DNA from: Nematostella vectensis
Taxonomy: Eukaryota > Cnidaria > Anthozoa > Actiniaria > Edwardsiidae
DNA: 64,000 bases
Reading direction: 5' to 3'
Assembly: GCF_932526225.1 (NCBI RefSeq)
Contig: NC_064046.1
Location: forward strand, 2,294,001-2,358,000
Shown here piece by piece: positions 13,601-28,500 of this stretch (the first letter of the stretch is position 1; each line of letters opens with the position of its first letter). The notes under the pieces were generated by a model. The model did not search any database. It saw only the letters and a program-made list of their open reading frames with translations, and was not told the DNA's origin. A program made the translations under genes and the position numbers.

Positions 13601-15350
13601 AGATGCATGCAAAAATGAGATCTATTTGTAAAGTACATAGTTTGTTAAAAGAAACCCAATGCACAGTGTATACCTGTTATCAACAACTGTCCATGTTGAG
13701 TCGTCTGGTTTGACTTTTGCATAAAGCTTTCCTTGGAGAAGCTTTTTCTCGCTGCTTAGTTTAACCTCAATATGAGCTGGCTTGATAGTACATTGTATGT
13801 CCTCTAAGTTGGTATTTGTTGGGAGAGAGAAGGTGACAGTGACGTTGTCGCCACTTTGTGACCAAGTGTATTCTGTATCAGATAGGCCATCTTCAGCACT
13901 TGTACCATCCTTCTCTTCAGCTATACCTCCTTTAAAAAAGGTTTAAATAAATGATTTAAAGGGCAAGCATCTATTATATTAACCACAGCAATGAACTGTT
14001 ATTCCTGGGATTAAACTGCATACCCATACCTAAACTTAAACAGGAAACTGAGTAACATTTCTAAAGCCATTGTGGTGAATCTGCCTGAGAGCTTTGAAAA
14101 CCCTAGGTATGTAATTTTGTAATAGCAATTGTGAAGTGAGCTATTACAGAATTCTATAATAACAATCAGGTTTTGGTTATTGTGCTCTCTGACTGGCGTA
14201 TCATGTGCTCTGACAAGTGCAAGGATAAAATTCAAGCAAAGGAAATATCATCTTATGTTCTAACACAACCCACCTTGTGTTGGGCGAAATGGCTTCTCAC
14301 TGGCCACAAGAATGGCTTTACAGCCAGGCTCAATCGCACCATACACTGGTGCACAAGGACCGCTGAAACGCTTGATGGACTCACACGTTAAACTGGCACT
14401 GCCAGATGTATTGACTTGTGAAAATGACACAAGTGTTAAGAAAACAGTATGGGCTTTTGTAGCTGACACCTCCTCATCTTTCTCTATAATACTGAGTAAA
14501 AGGCAGCTAAGATTGTTTGAGTCCCTTTCTTGTATGGCATGTAGGATAGTAAAAGGCTGGTCAAATTGATTAACAGCTGCTAATTTCCATCTTGTGTCAC
14601 TCCCCTTTGTTCTGCCTTCTGTGTTCACAAGGTAGAGTTTTCCATGACCATCTCCAATGCATGCTAACTTGCTAGATGGGAGCACTATTGAGGCATTGAG
14701 CCTTTCTGTTTGCTCTTCAGGAGTGGGAATCTTGAAAACACTTTCAATACCTTCTACTGTACTGCCCTAATAACCACAAACACATAGGTTCAGTCAATTG
14801 ATACGAGCCAGTCTGTAGTGTTTTCAATAAGGAATGTCTTAACAATCTCTGTAGGTGTCTCTGTCTGTAGGTGTCATGGAACCCTTCACCCCCCTTGGAA
14901 TAGTGTCCATACCTTGGGCGTTACCCTGGGTGTCATGGAACCCTTCACTCCCCCGCTGTACCCTCTAATTTGTGGGCATACCAAAGAAACTAAAACAAAG
15001 TGTATGAAAAATAACCAAAATTCGATGTGAAAATTGCCCGTGTACCCCAACCGCCCTAGAATAACAGCAATACCCACCCTGACGGTCGCCTGCTGAACTT
15101 CATAGTTCGTGTCCACCCAGTACACCCTTTCACTTTCTTCACAACTTTGCCAAGGATCCAACACGAGGTGATTTGGCCGACCGAAAGCACGCACATGTTG
15201 AAGCGAAAATAAATCTTCCCTCGATGATGCAACATTGACTCCGGAAACTAAGTTGATAGATTTAGCCTCAAGTTGGTCTCCTGATAGTTTATAACCTTCA
15301 AAGCGGTGATCAAGTAGGGATTTATTTGGACGAAGTGATTCGGTCGCCAT
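10675..15350 (-). CDS. NUDCD1: NudC domain-containing protein 1, complete, 7 exons
   Basis: Exons in transcript order: 15350-15078, 14766-14274, 13929-13674, 13097-12944, 12589-12464, 11814-11524, 10800-10675. They total 572 codons plus stop with all phases consistent; the human protein is about 583 aa. The family fingerprint is clear: LLDHRFEGYKLS near the N terminus, a central CS/p23-like NudC domain (EYTWSQSGDNVTVTFSLP .. GKLYAKVKPDDSTWTV), QQLEECDQFPED, then FCLRHDVDGLVWQP and HIGTFNALGFVQASKESRRF. In vertebrates NUDCD1 (CML66) is an Hsp90-cochaperone-type factor; that role is family knowledge. The start MATESLRPN at 15350 is preferred over an upstream in-frame ATG at 15380 because it sits in CCAAAATGG context and matches the family N-terminal length. 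Confidence 0.96.
11921..12073 (+). mobile_element. Short TIR element, family A, copy 1
   Basis: A 150-bp element in a NUDCD1 intron. Ends are AACGTAGCCAGG and CCTGGCTGCGCC (imperfect inverted repeats), with a poly-C run and a core ATGAGACATCATCTAAAAGA..ATGCCTTGAAA. Related copies lie at 42541-42692, 43940-44050 (partial) and 23320-23477 (reverse). Non-coding; a MITE-like nature is inferred. Confidence 0.8.
12640..12940. repeat. Degenerate tandem repeat in NUDCD1 intron
   Basis: Several diverged units of about 45-50 bp carry the words GATGCTAGCTTAC/ATGCTGGCTCAC and CATTCCAATAGATCAAG. Not coding; it lies just upstream, in transcript order, of exon 5. Confidence 0.65.
13445..13621. mobile_element. 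Inverted-repeat element in NUDCD1 intron
   Basis: Two arms of about 45 bp, at 13445-13489 and 13576-13621, are reverse complements with few mismatches; each contains GCATCTGTCCTC..TAGATGCACAGAAG or its complement. They enclose an 85-bp spacer. The fold-back form suggests a MITE, but no second copy was found here. Confidence 0.65.
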
Positions 15351-16113
15351 TTTGGATGCACGCGGGAAGCGGGGTCTCATGGGATCGTTGTGCGTGACAT
15401 ACGTACAGTGTTGTGTGACAGAAACCGGTTACTCGAGAAACATTGAAATTTTAGAGGCAGAGAATTACCATATTGCGAAATTCATTGGACGCGAATATTC
15501 TAGCCAAATAAGTTTAGTCTGGAGTAAATAGCGTACCAAATCTCATTAGCAAAAACTTTCGCTTGTACGAAAGACCCCAAATGTTAGTAGAAAGATTAGC
15601 TTAAAGATATTTTTTTAAACTTTCTTGGCAAACCGACAAGTACGTGTTTCTCATGTACGATGCATGTTCCGAAAATAGTTTTGCCGAATTATTGGATTAC
15701 TCTCAACTGTTCATGTCTAGTTTCAAGCAAATGCCGAGCCTTGAGTGGTTCCATATGAGGGTCCCCTCGCCATAACGTGTGGTCCCATGCTAGCTAGCCA
15801 AAGAGAGTGCCTAGCAACAATGTGTTTACTGTTCCAAGCACAGCACGATCAACGACCAAACAAGAGAATTATATTCAAAAAGTCCCCCTAACAAAACAGA
15901 AACACAAGATAGTCTAAGGCTGAATTCTTTTGTTATTTATTTCACAAGAATTCAAACACAAGCTACATAAGTATTTTTCAGGGTTTTAGATAATTCTTCA
16001 TAAATAACCATACATGGTGGTCATTAATGCAAGCAAATATTTTAGTATATAAAAGAAAATTTACAGGGTTGGGGTCAGGTATCAGATAGGGTGTTTAGGT
16101 CAATTCTAGGTAT
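15351..16113. other. Intergenic NUDCD1 5' flank / tubulin 3' UTR
   Basis: No gene seen. The part from 15936 to 16113 is the 3' UTR of the minus-strand tubulin. It includes a minus-strand AATAAA at 15936-15941 and closely matches the 3' UTR of the plus-strand canonical tubulin. The rest is the NUDCD1 promoter flank, with no clear TATA box. Confidence 0.6.
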
Positions 16114-18111
<1,998 letters not shown>

Positions 18112-19513
18112 TTTGAATAATAATTTAGAGGAATAAACTGGCAAACTCTTTCTGTTTTCTGACTGCTTCTTCTTGCTTGGCTTGAAGTGAACGGAAAGGC
18201 GTTGTGCCAGTATTTATAGGACTCACGCCACCTATTGTGACGTCATTTGTTACTATAGTGATATCTGAAAAACTGCAGTCAACGCCGTTTCTCTGTACTT
18301 AGGAGGGGAGGGCTTAGGATGAATAATGTACAAAAGATAATAAGCTGCAACCAAGGGAATTTGTAAATATTACAATCACAAACACAAACAAAACAGCTTG
18401 CATCTCCAAACCTGACAAAGGTTGAATTATTATGATGTAACTACGTAAACATTTCATTAAGAATATCAAACAGTCTTTGCTATTTTATATAAACAGTACA
18501 TAGAATTTTCGAACTAAAGAATCCACTGCAGAAATCTTTAAGTGGCTCGATAAACAACTCTTCTTAGTCTCTATATATTACTTTCTGCGCCCGGGGGCTT
18601 TCTGAATCACGACGTGACTGAGCGATTATGCTGTTAGAACCAGTTTAGACTAGCTACAACACGCTGCTAATACCAAAAAAAACATTATTGAGTTATTTGT
18701 CCAATACAATGAATCGAAATGAACTATAACTACACCATTGTTTTGGTACCCAGGGGAAAACCATTATCAAGACGTAGGTCAAAGCGTGAATATATTGAAA
18801 TGACACAGCTTTACAGCGAGATGCGGCAATTTATTAATAAATACTTTGAAAAATATCTTTATAAGGGGGTATTTGTTGTGGAACAGTACAATAAGAGCAT
18901 TTTTTTATTAGCTTTGGGAATCAGCTGCGAACGTGTTATCAATTGGTGGTACCGAAGCCTTGAACAATCCACCAGCTTTCTCTCAAGATCTATAGATGAG
19001 GTATAAAAGAAAAAAAAGCTCTAGTATGTCAATAAACCAAATATCTTTTAGACGGAAATTTAGCCTTGAAGCATGAAATTTGGGTCCTGATTATTCTCTG
19101 CGATATCAAAATAGGCTTGAGTTTATCTATTCAAATGCCACCTAATCAAGATTATCAATTTTCACTCAGCTACTACACAGAGATACCTCCCCTTTCCCTA
19201 GCTTGCTCCATCTGTCTTTTTTGCATTAATCTTGGGCCACCTGTTCTTTCATCAGTGGGGAGCCTGTGGTAAATCGAGGCCGGATGTAAATACAGCACGA
19301 GAACGAGGTAAAAAAAAATTGTGTGAAGCCACCAGCTTCCGGTTGCTTTTTTCATTGTAAAGTGCGTTTCAATTATTCAAACTTGCGGTCACATAGGAAG
19401 CGTGAATTCAATGGCTGCACTAAGCTTAAGTTTCCGCCGTTTGAAAAGGAGAAGAAAATGTTTCTTTATCGGTGCTTTACACCGATAAGAAGCTATTCTG
19501 AGTCTATATTGTA
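18112..19513. other. Shared upstream region between divergently transcribed tubulin genes
   Basis: 1.4 kb separates the two start codons. Besides the TATA box at 18211 it holds an open frame at 18719-19006 (95 codons, MNYNYTIVLVPRGKPLSRRR..). That frame has no recognisable domain and no clear gene context, so it is not called. No other feature is seen. Confidence 0.5.
18211..18218 (-). promoter_or_regulatory. TATA box of beta-tubulin gene 1
   Basis: The minus strand reads CCTATAAATACTGG about 100 bp upstream of the ATG. A well-formed TATAAATA at this distance suits the core promoter; the transcription start is not mapped here. Confidence 0.65.
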
Positions 19514-22500
19514 ATGCGAGAAATAGTCAATATTCAAGTAGGCCAATGCGGGAACCAAGTTGGCTATAAAGTAAGTCTGTCATTGAATTATTATTATTCG
19601 AAGATTCTCATATAAATACCAATAGTCTAACAATTTGACACGTTTTTAAACCGCAGTTTTGGGAGCTTATTTGCTCGGAACATGGTATAGACGAAGTCGG
19701 TCAGTACAAGGGGAACTATAATAAACAGCTCGAAAAAATTGGCGTGTATTTCTCAGAAGGCTCAGGTATTTATAATATATATTAGCGATTCTATTTAGAC
19801 CTTAGTCGCATTGTAGACTCACGCAATGAGAGAGACTTGAGGTTATCTATCACGCGACAAATCTGCTGATATTATAAGGGAACAAAAAAAGACTAATTGA
19901 TGCTTTGTTTTATCTCCAGACCATCGTTATGTCCCTCGTTCCATACTTGTCGATTTAGAGTCCGGGACTAAAGACTCTATCCAGTCCACACCTTTCGGAC
20001 AGTTATTTCGTCCGGACAACTTTATTTTCGGTAAGCAAATAATTCAATATCTACATAACTCGCTGTCTGTATTTTTAATTAACTATACCATCTTTCCACT
20101 GAGAAGATAACTTTTACCCCAATGATATCCACACATGCGGCGATGGACGCGGAGCTCATTGATGAATGACAAATAGTTCATCTTATCGCGTGGGAATTTG
20201 ACGCAAAAATGACCCCCAACACTTACAAATAATACAAACACTTCACCGTGACGAATGGATTGTTGGATTGAAGTATTAGCGTATTGTGAGTTGGTATGCT
20301 GCGAGGTGCAGTGAGAAAAGGACGTTAGTTTTTAGCATAAAGGAGAAAAAAACGGGTGCAAATATAAAATGGACTGCAGAAAATTACCCACCAAGTATAT
20401 GATTTTCAATCTTAATATCATTTCAAAATATTGTGTTTTTTAAATAATTTTGCTTCTTTTGAAACGCTGCCAGTGGAATAGCGTGAAAGGATGAAGGGCC
20501 TGCTATGTATTCAACTACTTATTAGGCGTACCAGTCGTTTTGAGTATCACGGTGGAATGTTTTATTTGCTCTCTCTTTTCGGCATTTGATCATTGTTGAC
20601 TTAAACTCAAGCCGTTTACAAACCATAAGATATGTTTATTTTTGGTAAAAACCTACCCTATATTATAATTTCATATTAGATCATAACTGTTTTCGCAGTG
20701 GGGGCTATATGGTACCATATTGCGAACACATCTTAGAATAATTAATTAAAGCATCCAGCAACATTAAAAAAAAACGGATGCAAGGGAAATATGCTAAGTT
20801 TAGCTGAATAAACCTGCTTAAAGGCTTACTATGTTTGTCAGTTAGACCAAATATGTCTTATTTTAATGGCGTAATTATCGGCTCACTGTCAAAAAGATAA
20901 TTAGTCACTTGAAATAAAACGCCAGCATTTGACATCCAATTTAGGAGTGAGTCTTTTTATACCATGTATATTTCTCTCTGTTCGAATGAGTTCAAAATGA
21001 AAGGTCCGTGGAAAAGAACACAACTGTGTAGGGAACCTAACCTATTAGCAACTGCGTGTTTTAAAAATCTTTCATAAAGAACATAAAATTAAGAAACGGG
21101 GGGTATTAAAAATATTGTAACAGGTGACGGTAATGACATCGGTAATCATCTTTAAAGAATGTTAAAATTGATTTCTATAAGAAAAAAACTGTTTGAAATG
21201 TATTTCTTAAAATAAAATAGTAACAGTGACCTTCATAAGACAAAACTAAGACAAAATTGTGATTGCGTGACAACGAAATGGATGAATCATATCATCCCTA
21301 TTTCTCCTGGTCACGTGACAGCGATTTCTAGTTCTGCCCCACGGCACGCTCTCAAGTCCATCAAGCTATTGCAAACAAAAGAAAAACATTCGAGCTTTGC
21401 ATTATATTCGAGCTTGAACTTGACCCTTCTGGGCCTTTGGCGCTATTTCCAGCTATACATCTGCCCACGTACTGCGGGCTCACGTAAACGAGCCTAGGAT
21501 CAAAATATTCAAATTGAATTTTAGACATTTAATTGATGTATACTAAGGTGAGATGGTAAGACAAGGAGATTGTGAGTGGGTGCGGTTTGGGAGGAAGAGT
21601 GTTTTAGTGGGGGATGGGAGGGAAGTGCATAGCTGCAATTCCAGATGTTATGGCCGAAACACTTACTTCGTCGAAAACCCCATTTTAGTTGTAAGCACAC
21701 GTAAATTAGGAAGGTTGGGTAATTGTATTCTTACATAGTGATCATATCAGAGGATATCTCCTTGCCAGAAAATATGGTTTTATATTTCTTAAAACAGGAA
21801 AGGAGGCAGGAAGAGAATGGAATGAAAGGGAGATTGGAATATGAGGGAGGAGGGAGAACCGAAATTATAAGGAATACAAGGAGGAGGGAGAAATGTCCAA
21901 AATTAATAGAGGGGGAGAAGTGGGGGGATGTAAATATTTTTCCTACGCCCTCAATAAGATAAGATGTGGTTTTACGTATTAGTTAATCGAAGAAATAATC
22001 AACCACAGATCCTCAGCGCATATCTTATAATTCTCTGGATGAGGTTGGGGACACTGTAGCGAGCCTTGTTGCACGCAGAAATGATAAAGATGACACCTGT
22101 TCCTAACTAGAATCGATCTCTTTGAGATGGCAGCTTTTAGGTATCTCCTAAAATTTGTTCCAATCAATGTTTTATGACGATATCTTTCTCCTTTCTCATC
22201 TCGGGCTTCACATAACCTTTGCCTTTGCTTCGACACTGTGGAACTGAAACAGGCCACTACACACTACCACCACACCCCGGGTACATCGACTCCAGCATTG
22301 GATACGCGTTTGTTGCCGGTATGACGACCTGTTTAATGAATGTTGATCATTGAAATCTAATTGTTGACACCTGAGTGTTCACCAGCCCCAAGTGTTCGGA
22401 ACTAAATGGATTTTCTAATTCCGCTGTGGGGTTTTCCTTCAATGCTATATAATCATTTGATTACCCTTATTTTCCTGTGAAAAATTCCATATGGATTTCA

Positions 22501-25500
22501 AAGCCATGCCAAGTTATTGGATAACGGTTCCTATCGCTTCCTCTTTCCTAAGTAAACGGTGTATCTGGCTGCTATTATATGAGCTACCTGTGGTGAGCCC
22601 GCAGGGATTTTAAGTGCCCTTGCGGTTTTCGCGGTTATGGGAAAGTGCCCCCTCGTTATGCCTTATATGGTTACAAGTGGCCTTCCGCGAGATATAAGAA
22701 TAGACTTTCTGCAGGTGTTACGGCTTATGATTTTATCTCTCGCAAGTTCTTCATGGACGCGTTGCGAGTAGATTGTTAAAAGAAGACCAATCACGCCGCC
22801 ATTTTATGTTCACGCATTTCCATCGACTAATTCAGTTCAAGTGACAATATTTTTAATAAAATATTGTTTATAAGGTATGAAATTTCAGTCGTGGGTAGTT
22901 ATTGTGAATTCTGTCATATAAACCGAGGATGTACTTTTAATTTTAAACAATAATAAAAGAGTGGTGGATCGACATTCTTTAACGCTTTTTATAGAAGATA
23001 TCCTGTAATGTTGTTATTCATCATTACCTTCGATGTAAAAACACCAGAGATTTATGAGCCGAAAAACCGTTCACATTTCATGATAAAATCGATAAAGCTC
23101 TTCGGCCACCCCCACCTTCACAAACTTGCGTCCAGCTATACGTTTTAAGTATTGGTGCCTCCCCCCTATCCTATCGCTTCCCCTTCTAGAAATTCTGGAT
23201 TCGCTCCTGCTGTCCTTGTACTACCAATGTGTCAAACCACAAAATGCTGCTTTCAATTTGGTTGAGATTCACTTTACAGGCAATCATATGGAAATAAAAG
23301 ATCAGGTATTCATTTAGTAAGCGGGATAGCAAGGAGTTTTAACAGGATTGGGCGCAAAGGGACTTTCAAGGCATTTTCTCCTGCATTTTAGATAATGTCT
23401 CATAGATTTACTGTATTTTTGGCTGCTAAAAGGGGGGGGGGCAGGCCCCCTAGACCACCCCCCTGGTAGAGCCCCTGCAGGCTATCATATGAAAATCAAA
23501 GTTCAGGTATTCATTTAGTCTTTATGTATCATGGCAAGGTGATCGATTCCTTTGGCAAGATATCTGCCTTGTTTCTCCGTCGATATTTTTCTGAGCTCAT
23601 CAAGAACTGCCTACACCATACCCTTGTCGAAATTCTTTCGGAACTCTACTTTGTAAGTGAGGAAGTCGAGGAGAATATTTCCTGACCATCTTCCTTCGAA
23701 GATGTCTGTCAGGTCGACAGAGAACTCTATTTGTACTTGCTCGTGTATTTGTACTTCCAGCCACGTTTACGCGTTTTTGCCTCCACGTCAAGAGCCGTAC
23801 ACCAGTTATTGGTATTCTCCTGCCCTTCCTTTCTCAGTCGCCCTATAATGGCATGAATGGGATGGGTGGAGCTTTGGATGATAAAGGCCATCAACCCCTT
23901 GTCGCCCAACACCTCGTTGTAACAGTGCACCAGTGCTGGCTCCAAATCCAGGAAATAGAGACTGCGTGAATCAGATGCGCCTTGGCACTGTCGCGGTTCG
24001 CCAAGTAACCCTCAAAGGTGTTGTTATAAAACTCGAATTCTGCCTCCTTAAGCTTCGGGTCGTCTTCCATTACGATAGAGTCCTTGAATTGTCCGATACG
24101 GTGTGCACTGGGATCAATCCCACGGTTCACAATGCTTGCACTAGGCCTACTCTCCAGGACGACTCTCATTATGTTTTTATCCGCGTGACCGGTGCCACAC
24201 CCTAAACTCAGAATTCGAAACTTGTTTGGGGTTGTGGGGAGCTTGTTAAGGGCGTTTGGAAGGTTTTTACGGATGCTTTCCATATCACTCTCTCGTTGGC
24301 CTGATTTCACGAAGTACTGATTGGAGCTCAGGTGATGATGATCATCTTGGGCGGGGGTGAAGGTAGCCATGATGGACAGTGGCTAAAAAGATAGAAAACG
24401 GTTAGAAAATGATATTCTATGGATATGGAGAAAGGTAGTGAAAGGTATGTGAAAATGGTTAAGTATTCAATGAGAATATAGAGAAAGGTAGGCAACGATT
24501 GCGAAAATGATTAAGTATTCTATGAAAATATAGAGAAAGGTAGAAAAGGATTGTGAAAATGATTTTAGAGAAAGGTAAAAATGATGGTGAAAATCATTAA
24601 GTATTCTATGAAAATGTAGAGTAAGGTAAGAAAGGATCGTGAAAATGATTAGGTATTCTATGAAAATATAGAGAAAGGTAGAAAATAATTGTGAAATAAT
24701 GATGAAGAGTTTTATGGTTATTACTGTAGTATTCTATGGTATTCTGAAAAAAAAAACACTAAGGAAATATGGAAATATCCACTAAAAACTTTACTTGTAT
24801 ATTATTAATCAAATCTGCTTCGTTCTACTTCTGCTTTTTAAGACTTGACACTATATCATGGGTCTTTCAACCTAATTCAAACATAAGAAAAAAGATAATT
24901 AACCACCACAATACAGAACCCCCAGCAATGAAGAAAATATACGAATTTTGACCACTCTGTATGTAGACTAATTGCTCGGAGCGAGCGCAGCGAGCAGAGA
25001 GCAAATCTTATTTTGTAGTCGATCGTCTTTTTTGTGTGGGTTCCCTGTGTTACATTACGACGCATGCGCACCAGTTTAGTAGAGTCGATGCTCCAAAAGC
25101 GATTTTTGCGGAGTTCGGACTCCGCGTCACGTGGTGTTCTCATTCTTGGCGAGGTTCTTTTGGCGAGTTCAAGCTATAAATTGTCTAAATTACCTTCGTA
25201 TAAGTTCCCGCGGCTTTCAAAGCGATTTTTCACTGGTGTGGGATCATTTTCACTGCAGTTTTCTAGAGTTACAGAGCGAATTTAGCATGGATATCCATCG
25301 ATGGCGACTGGCGATGCTGTCAACAAAAGAGACGTTTGGCGTTGCGAAATATTCCCAGAAATTGCCTGCCTGTGGTCAAATCTCCTCCGATCTGGAGTTT
25401 TTATTTGCCCGAGTAAGTGATTGTCAAACTAACCCAACGCCTATCAAGGCGGGTATACAAATCAACCCAATACCTATTTACGGCGGGTAGTAAAATCAAC

Positions 25501-28500
25501 ACAATGCTTAAGGACTGGTGGCGTATGGGATTTAATTATTTGTCCAAACCCCAATCCCTGATGGCATTTTTCTTTGGATAAAGAAAAACCCTACAAAATT
25601 ATAAAATGCTATACAAATGCTGTTCAATGCTACTTAAATGCCATTCAATGCTATACAAACCTGAAAATCAGCTGACCCAATGCCTAACATGGCGGGAATA
25701 TAAAATTGAGCCCAAAATGGGTGGAGATTTGTTACAAAGGGCCAGTGAGCCTCATTACAAATTGCCAATTATTGACACCAGTGAAATCACAACTGTATTT
25801 GTCTGCCTAATTGTTATGTTCAAGATGCTCAAATAAATACATTCATGCAAAGTTACTACAGGAGTTCTGTCAGAAAAATTCTGACAGAACTGAAACTAAT
25901 GCAGAATGAAACTAATGCAATCTTTAAGAAAAAAAAAAGTTGAGAAAAAGACTGAAAGTGCTACTGAAAAGAGCTACTCTCAATTCATCGAGATTGAATG
26001 ATCTTGCAAACAACTACAAAAATCATTTTGTTGTTTTTGAAAATAGAAGTGGTAGTTTTTTCAACCAATTTTATTGTCTGGCTAAAACAATGTATTCGTA
26101 GAACAAACATTTAATACTCTTACAGAAGTAATGTACCCGTAGTGTGTACCCGTAATGGCGATCGATCCAGCTTTAATGCTAGAAAAACTGGCTCTGAATT
26201 TCCAAATTGAAGAAGGCATGGATTGCAAAAGCTGTAGCAAGGAATGTATTCTACCCTTTTCAACGATACGCTATATAATAAAATAATTGGGAAGCGGGGA
26301 TGGGAAAAAACGTACCGCTGGTGGTCGACTCGTTTGTGGTCGACTCGTTTGTTTAGTTATGAGTCAACGGGAATTGGCCCCTCCCCAATTGTAGGCGGGT
26401 CCATATTGTTTTCAAGATATTCGTGAATCGTAAATCGAGCACCTATGCCCGATCCGTATTCATCAACCACCGGTAGAAAGTTGGTTTTGACTTCGGGAGC
26501 AGGTAACTCTAGGTATCGTCTAGGTCTAGTGAAATTCTGGTATAGCCAGAATTGTTATTAAGGAAGCAAGTGCAAAAATTATTAGAATGTGTCAATCATT
26601 GTGGTCACGCATGAAGTTTGTCATGCGCACTAGCTCGGCAAGCATGAAGTGCGTTACCTCCGAAGTCAACAATAATCGTATAATCATTATGTAAGTCACG
26701 GCAAGTCCAAGGGTAACCCACTGGCATGCCTGCGTTGGAATGTCGTCCTTCGAACACACATTGGCTGAGAACCTTTATCCAAACGAAACTAGACGTTTTT
26801 CGGGGTGGAGAGAGGTGCAGTATTGTAAGAGAGCTCTTGAGACTCCATTAGTGTTATTGTATGTGCGTTCGCTCTGAAGACAATGCTTTTTCGCTGACTC
26901 GTTGTTTAGTTCGTTTAAGGTATGTTGATTTCATGACTTGTCCTTTTTACCTTCTTCACGTGCTAATCCTCCCACGGCTTCTAAACTTCTAATGGTCATT
27001 TATCAAATCTTTTTCTTATTTACTTGAATAGTTAGAGAAATTACTGTAAAAATATGCTGTGAATAATACTAGAGGAAAAAAGAGGAAGGCAGGTTATGCT
27101 AGCCGCGTAAGGAACGGACGTCTCTGTGCAAGGTAAGCACGGGAAGAATGCAAAAAGTATAACGAAATAAAACGAACAATATCCTTACAACCGTTAAATG
27201 GAGCTTAAAGTTAAGCCGAATGTTTCTCAATATATTTATTTTATTCTAAGAAAACGACGAAAAAATTAATCGGCGAAATATCATTTGGCGGCCAAAAATT
27301 TTGAAAGTATCATATATTTACATTTTTATAAAGTTCATACCTAGCTACATGACATGGCCAAATAGTTTGATGAACCGATCCCTGTAGCAGAAGATACGAG
27401 TTGTGATTGACAGGATGGTTGGGAATTCGACCAGGTGTATTATCTTGCAGACCCGAATTTAATTTGACCGACGCGAATTAACCATGTTAATATTGTAAAC
27501 ATTTTATACGGCAGATTTTTATGCGACGTTCGGCCTTTAAACTAGGCATTAGAGGGTACAAACCTGTGTTAGAGGAGTTGTTGGCCTCAAGTGGTTTTGA
27601 GTGAATGATGAGTCACGCCACAAGAGTTCTAGCCAGCCTCGTCCCCAGGCTTTTACCTTGCTGTCAGATCCATGATGCTTTGCGCGCAATTTGACGGACG
27701 CAGCAGAAATGGCCTGTGACGTCATAGTCATGCAGCTCGTTAGGTCCTCCGAGAAGCCTGGGGACGCCCAGTCTAAGTTCTAGCAGAGTAGAGCATACAT
27801 ACTTGATATCATTTCTATATATTGTCTAGTCGACTCTACAATATATTGTCTGAGTGCGTAGAGCGGAAAGGAGTGAGATAAAATGCATAAAGCGTAGTAT
27901 TCTCGCCGATTTAAAATAAATTACAGCCACTATTTTGTTTCGCACTTGAAAATAAAGTGGTCTACTTGCAAGCAAGGCTTGAAAAATAATCCTTGTTAAT
28001 TCACTGTTATTGGTGGTATTTGTTGTATTTATCCATTCGGCTCTTTATGCGTGTGCTGACCAGACCTGTAATTAAGTTAAACTGTCAATGGTCTTAATGA
28101 ACAAGCTATATATACATTTTAACAATTATACCATTACCATTGGAGGTGGATAGTGGCGAATATTCGGTGACCGACCGAATGGCCAATCGTGCTTAGACCC
28201 ACTAACATCCAATGACATTGTTTGCGTTGCTAGGGGAGGGAGGAGCTGGCAATAACTGGGCCAAAGGATTCTACACTAATGGCAGTAACTTACTCGAGCA
28301 AGTGCTCGAAAGCATGAGGAAAGAGGCGGAGGACTGTGATGCGATACAAGGCTTTCAGTTGCTCCATTCGCTTGGTGGTGGTACGGGGTCGGGCCTAGGG
28401 ACACTGATACTGTATCACCTACAGGAGGAGTACCCGGACAGAATCCTCAGCTCCGTCAGTGTCTTCCCATCACCAAGGGTAAGCAGGAAGGAGAAGGCGG

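Larger units (their letters stand above)
20031..28233 (+). other. 8.2-kb third intron of the divergent tubulin gene
   Basis: Contains the methyltransferase pseudogene (23515-24370, minus), a family A element and a degenerate tandem repeat. For 20031-23270 and 24710-28233 no gene could be supported. Open frames of 60-119 codons here (e.g. 21979-22257 minus, 25131-25490 plus) show no known domain, splice partners or codon signature. Confidence 0.55.

Noticed and set aside
15351-15380. Longer NUDCD1 N terminus from the ATG at 15380
   Set aside because: It adds ten residues not expected from the family; the ATG at 15350 has a better context. It remains possible.
18719-19006. 95-codon frame between the tubulin genes
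   Set aside because: No recognisable domain, no splice partners and no clear promoter; may be chance or a relic.
21979-22257. 92-codon minus-strand frame in the large tubulin intron
   Set aside because: No similarity I recognise and no supporting structure. Left out.
25034-25490. Possible first exon ([18 protein letters not shown]) in the large tubulin intron
   Set aside because: A donor-like GTAAGTG follows, but no downstream exon could be found, so there is no support for a gene.
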